From NCBI GenBank assembly GCA_936450465.1, contig OW388300.1, positions 47,444,358-47,508,357 on the forward strand: a DNA stretch of 64,000 nt. The letters run 5' to 3'. Below, in pieces: positions 50,180 to 60,596 of this stretch. Both the position numbers and the translations under genes were made by a program. Each line of letters opens with the position of its first letter. The first letter of the stretch is position 1. The notes beneath the pieces were generated by a model, which did no database searches, was not told the DNA's origin, and saw only the letters and a program-made list of their open reading frames with translations. Origin of the DNA: Gibbula magus (lineage: Eukaryota; Mollusca; Gastropoda; Trochida; Trochidae).

Positions 50180-51887
50180 TATGTATGAGCTTTATTGCTC
50201 TTTTATGGTGTGTTATAGTTTATTTTCAAAGTTTCATAAAAAAGTACAGTGAGTGAATCTTATGGGAAGCAATGTGACCGGCAGTTGACACCAGTACAAA
50301 CAATTTGTTTTGCTAAATACGGATTCAGTATTTGATCTTTTTAGTTTCAAAATCCAAACATACATACCAAGCATATTTCAAAATACACATTTTATGGAGT
50401 TCAACAGGAAGAGTAGATCAAATATTCTTCTGTCAAGTTATATTTGCAGGCTTTACATCAAAGTTTTTTTTTTTAACAGTGGACAGAACTTATACAAACG
50501 TTTTAATGTCCGTCATATGCCTAGACACCACAGGTCGTATATGTCAAAGTTTCGACGTGATGTTGCTCCAACTGATGATCAAAGAGGTTCCCCTTTACAC
50601 CAATGTACTCCTTTAAACCTTTAACGATTTATCTAAATAGGTTGTTCTGATCTTGTGATCTGATCAATCTTGATTTGTGATTAGATACAACTAAAATATT
50701 ATGTTCAACTTCACAACAAAGAAAATAATTGTTATATTATGTCTAATAATTATGTTTTAGTGGTTCTGTAAATATTTTATAAACCTAACAATAATACTAT
50801 TGTGATGTCTAGTACATTTAACTTCACTAGTTTTCCTTTTCAAGACTATTATAAAATTAAATCAATTCTCTTAAAGATTCTTATTTTTTTCTTAAACTTA
50901 TCTCTGTCTGTCTGTGTGTCTATCTATGTTGATTTATGTGGAGAATATGATATGAATATGTGTAACTTGGATCTCTAAGGTCGAAAGGTAAAATATTTTA
51001 GAATTACTTTTCACTTTTCATTGCAGGAAATGCATTTGAGATTTTAACTATTCAATTAAAGCAAATAAGCTTTCCTAGGCGAAATGTATTCACTAGACTA
51101 TGTACAACCATATGTCCATGATACAAGATGTAAAACATACTTGCATTACATAAGTGTTTCCTAACTGCATGACTTACACAGTAACAGTTGCTCACATCTT
51201 AGTATGATGGTTTATATGTCTATATCTGTCATATGTGGCAGAGTAAGGTCAGAAACATCCCTATAAACTTGGGCTATTTAGGTTTCCATTTAGCCTGATT
51301 GGTATTTTGGTTGAAAATTGTTTTCATCATTCTTGATTCATTTCGTTGACATGTAAATGGGACATGTAATTTCGACGTCGGTATATGTATAAGGCCGTTG
51401 CTTGATTTTCATTGAAAACTATTATTTGTCATATTATTTGCAATTGGGGATGAATATGAAAGCGATTTGAACTTAGATCAGCACATCTCTGTCACCTTCA
51501 TTGTGTGAGTTGTTTATGTAATACAATAACAATATAATTAAAAGTAATGCGTTAAGCAGCAAGATTTAATAGATAAACACAATATTAATGTTTTACATCA
51601 AATGAAAATAAAAAGGTGACCATCAGCATCCTTTCCTAACACCAAAGAGGCAGTCAAAGAACACATATGATTATACATGTGTATACAAATTACTTATTAT
51701 TCATACACATACCTGTCTACAATTTATGAAGTAAGGATGAACAGAATAAAAAACGCTGCTTTTATATCGTGAAAAACTCAGCAAAGTATAACTTTATATA
51801 AGCAAAGTTATTATATATCACGTTATATATAACATGATACAGTATAGTATATAAAATATACATGGTTTCAGATGGCTCTGTCATATA

Positions 51888-52409
51888 CACTGTCAGCCAA
51901 AATTAAAGAAACGCCTACTTGATTTTCCTTAAAATGAATGATTATATAATTTCTGACATATACTTAATGCGGGTATCCACGTTATGCTGAAACAATAATT
52001 GATATGAAAGTTATTGGGAAAACTGTTTATTCGAGTCAAAATCATTCACGAAATCCGCGCCCAATGAAGACTGCTATTTCTAGTTGATTCACTTGCTCGC
52101 CGTCACCACGTACATCTGTAGCATCATCACCACTTTAATGCGAATGATGCGTGCCTGTGTTGTTGTTCGTGGTTGTATGAAAGTCTGTTTCAAATATATA
52201 TTTCTGATAAAGCACTGATCGAAAACTGAACAATTTCTCATTTCTCATTTCAACAATAGCCATTTTGTGACATGACAACAACTGAAATTTAAATATGATT
52301 TGCAGAAATAGTGCAACATCATGATGCTATAATATTTCTAATCTATTCATTATAGATTTTTATGAAATCTAATAAGATATATTTTAGGCGTTTCTTTTGA
52401 CCATCAGTG
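51888..52409. mobile_element. Same MITE in duplicon 3
   Basis: Near-identical to the 42168 element with a few extra bases in the left end (CCAAAATTAAAGAAACGCC); right end GTTTCTTTTGACCATCAGTG; flanking TA at 51886-51887 and 52410-52411. Confidence 0.82.
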
Positions 52410-52587
52410 TATATCTATGGGACCATCACGTGTATCCATATCATAAACTTCCATGACATAGACAGTATTATCCCTATCGTTTTTTGAATAGGAAGCAAAT
52501 GGTAAATCATTTCTATTGTAAATCATTCAATAACTTTGAACTGAAGAAAAGTTTACATTCACAAAACATTCATGACACAATTCAATT

Positions 52588-53470
52588 CCACCGGTGTCAC
52601 TGTAATTACCCCTACTTCCCCTCCATAAATGGGACTAAGTTTATCGATGGTGCTGGGTATTCGTACAATCATCATGAACTTTGTGAAACTGTACAATATA
52701 GCGTTTTCTTGTTTTGAGAAGGCTGAATTGTATTGCTATGATTAACTCTTTCTGCAATAAAGAACAATTGATTTTTCAGGTTCTGATTTATTGTCATATA
52801 ATAATTTATATTTCTCATCCTAAATAAAACACTATAGTTTCCAATAGAATAGCATGTGTTTTGAGTTTCATTTGTGTGCCATTTCATTACTTCAAGTACA
52901 TCTAGTGATCCTCATGTGTCTATTTCAACACATCCCATTTATCAAAGTCTCACCTCATCCATCACCGTCCACGTCACCTTTGCTATTTAAGAAATAAATG
53001 ATATTTAGATAGTGTAAAAGTGTATTTAGTTAATGTAAAAGGTTGTATTTTGGATAATATTGCAAGATTCGGACCCAAACCCCAAAACCTGCATGTATGG
53101 GTATTAATCCAACCTTTCTGTCAATAAAATATGTTTAAACCAATCCAACAAAATTTTAACAATTGCAGAATTGTCTAATCCCAGACACAACTATATTACA
53201 CTTGCTCTTTAAGATGATGACCATGCTACCGTTAAACAAGCGTCATCCGCTGTGATGTGCGTCTTATTCATAATTGAATAAGTTATCCTAACTTGTTTCA
53301 GGTGTAAAATAATTAATAATTGTTTTCAAAGTATCTGACCGTAATCACTAATTGCTAGAACAATTGATATGTTAAGATTTTGATTTTTGAGAAGTAAGGC
53401 GGATGCATTGGCAACTACAAATAATATTCTCTCCTGATATCACCAATAATACAATGTATAAATCTAATGT
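52588..53470 (+). pseudogene. Remnant 3 of the two-EGF family
   Basis: 52588-52652 is nearly identical to remnant 2 (same Cys-to-Phe change and same lost donor), so both defects predate that duplication. Intron-3-like sequence follows, then GTTTCAGGTG at about 53305 where the exon 4 acceptor would be, and an eroded exon 4 end plus 3' UTR (TTTTTGAGAAGTAAGGCGGATGCATTGG) at about 53375-53410. A short open frame reading HCNYPYFPSINGTKF is a chance survivor of exon 3. Confidence 0.75.
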
Positions 53471-53556
53471 ATATCATCTTTATTTGTGATGTATTTTATG
53501 TCCATTATGTGTCAAAACAGTTATGGATAACATTGATATGTTAACAATTATGATCA

Positions 53557-53588
53557 CCCCCCCCCCCCCCCCCCACCCCCCCCCCCCC
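53557..53588. repeat. Poly-C tract
   Basis: About 30 C broken by one A. The matching place in duplicon 2 (about 44627-44645) is the mixed CCCCCTCCTCCCTCCC. Confidence 0.9.
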
Positions 53589-53873
53589 AAACATTACAAC
53601 ATTACTGATGTTTATCGAATATAAAATATGTGTCCACACTATTTTTTATGCATTCTTACCTTCTCACATTATAACAACAGTCAACCGGTTTATCCTGGCC
53701 TTCAGGTACATACATACCACAATATCTATATGTGTATATATCAAGGAGCAAATATGTTATTTGCTTGCGTTACCATAACAATTGTGAACTATAAAACACA
53801 CATTTGAATTACAAAACACTGCTTACATCACTATGACTTCCTAAACTTTAGGCAAAATAATGAAGGAGAAGAA

Positions 53874-54009
53874 GCTTTATGGATAGACAACTTCTTTATT
53901 GCAGGAGTGCGACGTTTCGGTGTAGATTCTAACACTGTTATCATCATCATTTGCTTGATAATGGTGTTAGAATCTACACCGAAAAGAAGTTGTATATCCA
54001 TAAACTTTG
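53874..54009. mobile_element. Hairpin MITE in duplicon 3
   Basis: Left arm CTTTATGGATAGACAACTTC ...TCGGTGTAGATTCTAACACT and right arm AGTGTTAGAATC-type complement ending TTGTATATCCATAAAC pair around a short loop (TCATCATTTGC). The left arm has about 20 extra bases (GCAGGAGTGCGACG region). It is absent at the matching place in duplicons 1 and 2. Confidence 0.75.
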
Positions 54010-54979
54010 TTCTCTTTCATCTAACCAACTTCTAAATGCCTTTGAAAGAAGTTTTCCAACATCGACTGGACTGAGCAAATTAAAATAACGGTGCGCTGAT
54101 TAAGTCAGTTTATTATACAATACAAGATCGCACAGGCGATTGATGATGTTAAGCATTGTCTATGTCCATGAAAGTTTTACAGTTTGAAAATTATTTTTAA
54201 AAATTCCTTTTGCCAATTCCTTGGTGCTTCTCAACTTAGAAATATTAATACATAATTCATGCATTTATACAACTGGAGCATAATACGGCGATTCATGATT
54301 TCTATTATCGTCTCTGTCTATGAAAGTATGTAGTTTGAACATTTTTTTCATAAAATATTCGTTTTGTTGGTGCGTCCCAATCAAACCATGCTGTTGTAAC
54401 GAATTTAATCTGATCAAAATATTTTAACCAAACTTTAAATTAGCCAATCCGAATCAGTGGGTGAGACAGTAAGAATCCCATCATTGACAGAAAGATGGAA
54501 TAACCTGATGGCCCTATGACATAGAGTGGACTGCTCCAATCCAATCCAATCAGAGACCAACCTAAACCTTTAAATATTACTTGCAGGCAAGTGTTAATTG
54601 TAATTCCAATTTAAACGTTAAACTTGTGGTCACTTACATCTCAAATATGTTGAAATAATGTAATAATGTCATAATGTAATAATGCACAACACACAAATGG
54701 AGATATTTTCTTTTATTTCATGAACATCAGTGATGTTAAGAAAAGTTCACATTTGCAGGGTGACAACCCACATTGTTTACAAATTAATGTTATTGTACCT
54801 ATGTCAACGCCGAATGAACATAGAATATATAACAAATATAATACAAGAGGATCATACATTGGCGATGTCAGGATGTCCGATTAGCCAATACATTCGCTTT
54901 ACTTCTTGAGCTCGAACACATAACACACATAGTCATTATGCATTTGAATCATATCATTTGGGATGTCCACATTGTACTG

Positions 54980-57023
54980 CTAGAAGTCGAATATTTCACC
55001 AACATCGAAACCAAGCAGACTTAGTCTGAAGAGGGTCTGTAGCAGGGTTGACTGCTGCTGCTGTCCTACTGAGCCTGAAACAAGTAGGGAGAACTGTTCT
55101 AGACAACTATGAATAAGACACACAACATGAGGTTACAGCTATCTAAGGTTGTCCATCATGCATACTAAGTAAGAAACGACCCGACAGGACAGACAAGTGA
55201 TTGATGCCTGACTCGGAGGGTGAGAGTTCGAAGGATTCGACCCGAAAAAAAGGTACAGAAATGTTACAAAATATAACATTTATATGTAACATTTCGCCAC
55301 TATCTAAATGAGACCATTTTCTAAAATAGCAAAGATAAAGTGGATGATGATTGATCAATGACACTTTGATGAATAGGTCTTCTTCAGTTACACATAAGAT
55401 AATCACTTTTTGCAATGGAAGTTTATGGAATTGACAATCTCATGCGCGTTGTTTTACCGGAAACGATAGGGTACTATTTAGAGGGATTAAGATGAATCCA
55501 AAAATATACCTTTAGTATATGAGAACAATCTCAAACTGAATATATCAATTATAATGGCAATCAGATTCAGCTACTTTAAAAACAGAAAGTGATGAATTGT
55601 ACGGTTTCTCATAGTATATCAATTTTAATTATTAACAGAGATATCTATCACTTACCGTTGATACATTGAGTCCCGTTTATGGAGGGAAAGTACGGGTAGT
55701 TACAGTGACACCGGTAGCTTCCCTGGATGTTCACACATTGGTTTGGACCATATGGACTGAAGATGGGTGGATAAGATGGGGGTTGACCCACGCAGGGATT
55801 CGATACACATTCGTTGATATCTGAGGACACAGTGTTAAATTGTCATGCTATTTTTCGCTTCAGCATCACTAATACAAATGAGAACTATATACATATTTGG
55901 TAAAGCATTGATTTGGATCATGTTTATTTTGTTAAGGGTAATACACAGTTTGATTAATTTACAATGAGCATATTGAACATTTGCTTTCAATTCACTATAG
56001 AAATAACACTGCTAATGTAATGGAAAGCTTTTGATATGGGTACACGTGATGCTCGTAGAATGTATAGGGATGTTTGACATATCCATCTGATATTGTGTGT
56101 ATTTTATTTACTATAACTCTGACCACTCACCTTCACAAACGGTAAGGATGGCAGTTAGCTGGAAGCCAGGTCGACACTGACAAACTGGGGGAGGTCCCAG
56201 TAAACAGTCTCCGTTCACACAGCCAACAGTATCACATGCTGTAAATAGGGTGAATACTTTTAAAATGCCACTCTTAATTGTAAGTGCAAGTGCAAATGAA
56301 AATATAGTATTAATCAATCTATCTTTACTTGCACTGAAGAGGCCTCAGGCCTATAGTACATCGTTTAACATATACATCGACAAACATATTTACATTAGAG
56401 TGTTATGACATTTCTTCTGTTTCCCATTGCATAATGAATGAATATGGCAAGGTTTTGTAATATAGTTTGATTGTTACAGTTCATTAGATTACAAAATTTC
56501 ATAATGCTCGGATGGACATAAATATACTACATACATGTAATATGGGCCGATGGTAAACAATTTCTAAAATTTAAAGAGTAGAGTTCTGCTAACTGTATGT
56601 TTAATGATGTATCACTTAAGAAAGAGCATCTGAATACATAATGATAACATCATTAAACAAAATTATAATGTACCGATCTTTTCCTTTTCAGTATATTGGT
56701 CAATAGTTATGTTAATCTTTTTTGCATATGTTACATGATACTGTTACATAAAATATAAAATCCATGAATCATCTTAATACACATTTGTATGAAATGCTTT
56801 ATCCAAAGAAAAATGTTAATTATCTTAGTAAATTGATTATGTTTTCCAAGAGGCTTCTGGCCTTACAAAATAACAATACAACTTACAACTGTATAAAGTA
56901 ATCTTTAGATATCGGAGAGAAAAAGAACATAAGCACTGAATACTTACTTTGTCCAAAGGCAAACGGCATTAGGGTTCCAATGAAAACAAAGATGGCCAGT
57001 GCTGAAGCTGTTGAGAGAGCCAT
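54980..57023 (-). CDS. Copy 7: secreted two-EGF protein, 147 aa, minus strand
   Basis: Minus-strand exons 57023-56948, 56238-56131, 55820-55656 and 55074-54980. The signal peptide is MALSTASALAIFVFIG... ending AFGQ. The first EGF has CDTVGC, LLGPPP and TAILTVC (Leu for the usual Ala). The second EGF is INECVSNPCVGQ with all Cys kept. Exon 4 starts GSVGQ and has four Gln followed by ST where the others have QS; the tail ends GEIFDF-TAG, and the downstream AAGTAA found in other copies is CAGTAC here. Intron 1 carries a roughly 290-nt insertion (about 56282-56575) absent from copies 5 and 6. It lies in duplicon 3, the most diverged of the three inverted units. Confidence 0.9.
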
Positions 57024-57069
57024 TTTCACTGCAAGCTGTAGACAACTGTAGTTTGATGAAGACCTTCTT

Positions 57070-57118
57070 TTATATAGTATGTAGGAGCATGGAGAACAAT
57101 GACAATATACCCCAATGC
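57070..57118 (-). promoter_or_regulatory. Core promoter of copy 7
   Basis: Shared block at 57118-57092 with one change (GCATTGGGG for GCATTAGGG); TATATAA at 57076-57070, 53 nt before the ATG. Confidence 0.8.
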
Positions 57119-60100
57119 TGTATGAACTTTATTGCTCTTTTATGGTGTCTTAATAGTTTATTTTCAAATATTCATGAACATGGACAGTGTGTGAATGTTA
57201 TGAGAAACAATGTGACCGGCAGGTGACACTGGAACAAACAATTTGTTTTGCTAATTACGGATTCAGTATTTGAACTTTTTAGTTCAGGAAGAGTAGATCA
57301 ATATTCTTCTGTCAAGTTATATTTGCATGATTTACATCAAAGATTTTTTAACAGTGGACAAACTTACACAAACGTTCTCATGCCCGCCACATGCCTAGAT
57401 ACTGCAGGTTGTGTTTGTTAATGTTGCTCCCACTGATGATCAAAGAGACTCCGCTTTAAACCAGTGTCCTCTTTTAAACATTTAAACGTTTTATGAAAAA
57501 AGATGTTCTGATCTTGTTATCTGATCAATTTTGAGTTGTGATTAGATACAACCAAAATATAATTTTCAACTTCACAACAAGGAAAAGAATTGATATATTG
57601 TGTCAAATAATTCTCTTTAAGTGGTTCTGTAAATATTTTATAAACCTAATAATAATACTATTGTGATATCTACTACATGTACATTAAACTTCACTAGTTT
57701 TCCTTTTCAAGACTACTATATAATTAAAACAATGTATTCTCTGAACGATACTTATTATTTTTTCTTAAAATTATCTCTATCTGTCTGTGTGTCTGTCTAT
57801 GTTGATTTATGTTGAGAATATGATATGAATATGTGTAAATAGGATCTCTAAGGTCAAAAGGTAAAATTTTTTAGAAAAACTTTTCACTTTTCATTGCAGT
57901 ACATGCATTATATGAAATGAAGGAAATAAGCTTTTTCTAGACGAAATTGATTCACTAGACTATGTAGGCCATACGTCCATGATATAAAATGTAAAACATA
58001 CTTGCATTACATTAGTGATTCCTAACTGCATAACTTACACAGTAACTGTTGCTAACATCTTATGATGGTTTCATGGCGACATTAAATCATGAAACTTATG
58101 GGAACTGACAACTCATGCATCTCTTTGAATGGATTGACACCTTTACTGACATAGAACATTTAAATGAAGTCACATATGTGCAGCATTATCAATGGTGTTA
58201 TTTCATTGACATGTTGCCAAACTCTTTCATTTTAATGCAACAATTTTTTCATATAGGGATATTATAAAGATTTAATGTTGTGATTTTGATGGAACACAGG
58301 ACAATGTACCGCGGCTTGCTAGAACAAATTAGTCTAATGTAATTTAGAAAGTTATCTAAAGTAAACTAAGCTACGAATTTGGCTTTGTAGCGTCATATTA
58401 ATATCTGTCATATGTGGCAGAGTGAGGTAAAAATATCACTATAAGCTTGGGCTAGTGGGGTTCCCATTCAGCTTGATTGGTCTTCAGGTCGAAAATTGTT
58501 TCGTCATTCTTGATTCATTTCGTTTCATGTAAATGGGTCATGTAATTTCGACTTCAGTATATGTATAAGGCCGTTACTTGATTTTCAATGAAAACTATTA
58601 TTTGTCATATTATTTGCAATTGGGGATGAATATTTAAGCGATTTGGACTTAGATCAGCACATCTCTGCCTCTTCCATTGTGTGTAATAATTCTGTAATAT
58701 AATAACAATATGATTAAAAGTAATGCGTTTAGCAGCAAGTTTTAATTGATAAACACAATATTGATGTTTTACACGAATGAAAATAAAAATTGTAACCATC
58801 GACATCATTTCCTAAAACAAAAGAGGCAGTGAAAGAACACACATGATTTTACATGTGCACACACATTACTTATTATTTATACATATACCTGTCCGCAATT
58901 TATGAAGTAAGGATGAACAGAATAAAAAACGCTGCTTTCTAATCGTTAAAAACACAGCAAAGTATAACTTTATATAGGCAAAGTTATTATATATCACGTT
59001 ATATATAACACAAACCTTTTCAAACGTTTGAAAGCCGTTCCCTAATACCGACTGTTGAGGAGCATTATATTTCCACGCCCATTTAGAAAGGTTTGAAAAA
59101 TATCGTATAATGTTTAATAATTTAGAAGACATGCCATTGAATTGAATGTTTTTATTTCACCCTATTGCAATATGTTAATCATGAAACATTTACAATATTA
59201 CACTGCCGTAAGTTACATGCATTACTGTGTAATACAAATAGTTTACTGTAAAATGAACATAATTGGTTTTAGTAAGAAGAGAGTCCCGGCAAGTCGAATG
59301 ATAAGACCTCAGGGTTTACCTGGGTCACAGTCGGTAGCTGTTACTTACAGTGAAAGCTAAAGGTATTTCGAATATATAAATGACAAAAGGAAAGTGTATT
59401 GTACATGTAAGTTGGAACAGTTATGACCCTGAATGGGAATTTATAACACTTTTTTAATATCATGTTTAAAAAAAGTTATGGTTTTGATAAAATGATATAT
59501 GGAAACTCATGTTAAATAACATTGGTTTAGTTACGACTTTAAAAAATGTATAATTATATTAGTAACTAAATGTGAGCACGTTTCACATTTTAATGGGAAA
59601 GTGCCATTTTAGGGGGATTTATGTAGTATTAAAGAGTAAATTACTTATATCATGATGGCAAGTATTATTGGCCGGAAAAAAACTTGCCCTGAACCGAATC
59701 TGGGTGGAAGTGCACTTAACACATTTGTAGACAGAAGCATGTGTATAACAATAATTGCACTTAAGCCAATAACATTGAAACTTTAGTTCAACATCTGTAC
59801 CACATAGAGCCCGTGAACTCAAAACATAAATATATCAACCCAATTTAAGATACAGAAGGACTCTATTGCAAGCGTACATTACACTGCAGTTATTGCTGGT
59901 AGGCAGAATAATGAAGATAGTTACCGTCAGTGTTATAACATACGTATCAAAGGATTTTATGATGGTATCAAGTCATGTACGCAGTCACCGGTATAACACT
60001 AGTTTCACGTTGTAGTACAAACATTAATATACTACAGTATCTTAAACATATTATGAGCAATTAAACACTACCAACTCAAACATATATTCCTGTTTGCTAC

Positions 60101-60365
60101 AGATACGTTTCAAAATTACAGTTTGCACTCACTGCGTGGTACATTGTCAGGTTTTCTATCAAAATCCCGATGAAATTCTGAGAATTAAGAATTAAAATGA
60201 AAATGTTCGGCAATAGTCAATACGTTTTGACAAAATAACGCTTTTGATAACGATTGACATAGTAAATTGGACAACAATATTTTAAAAGACATGTTATTTA
60301 AAAACATGAACAGACGGATTTTTAGTTGAAGTATCTTTAGTTTCTTTAACGGCATATAATTTAGT
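57119..60365. other. Region between divergent copies 7 and 8
   Basis: Copies 7 and 8 point away from each other across this interval. To about 59009 it follows the upstream flanks of copies 5 and 6, with an extra stretch at 58068-58405. Beyond that, 59010-60365 has no match seen elsewhere in the window except weak words. No gene found. Confidence 0.55.
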
Positions 60366-60501
60366 AAGCATGCTGTACTAGTGTCAACTACCGGTCAAAT
60401 GCATCTCATAAGATTCACACACTGCACTTTTTGTGTGTGTAAAAAAACACTTTGAATATAAATCATAACAAACAATAAAAGGGCAATAAAACACATGTGT
60501 A

Positions 60502-60550
60502 GCATTAGGGTATATTGTCATTGTTCTCCACGCTCCTACATACTATATAA
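60502..60550 (+). promoter_or_regulatory. Core promoter of copy 8
   Basis: Shared block starts at 60502; TATATAA at 60544-60550, 53 nt before the ATG. Upstream similarity to the other copies extends to about 60370. Confidence 0.8.
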
Positions 60551-60596
60551 AGGAAGGTCTTAATCAAACTACAGTTGTCTACAGCTTGCAGTGAAA

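Larger units (their letters stand above)
42168..51887. repeat. Inverted-half duplicon 2 (remnant 2 + copy 6)
   Basis: Aligns with duplicon 1 over most of its length; larger because of the LINE insertion (45096-46804) and the CRE-containing insertion in remnant 2. From copy 6 through 51887 it follows the copy 5 flank almost base for base. Confidence 0.7.
51888..59009. repeat. Inverted-half duplicon 3 (remnant 3 + copy 7)
   Basis: Third unit; similarity to the ends of units 1 and 2 stops at about 59009 (TATATCACGTTATATATAAC), before the MITE that follows in the others. It contains a hairpin element at 53874-54009, a poly-C tract, and about 340 bp at 58068-58405 not present in units 1 and 2. 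Confidence 0.65.

Noticed and set aside
53557..53588. Poly-C tract as a functional element
   Set aside because: The sister duplicon has a mixed C/T run here; slippage or assembly error explains it.
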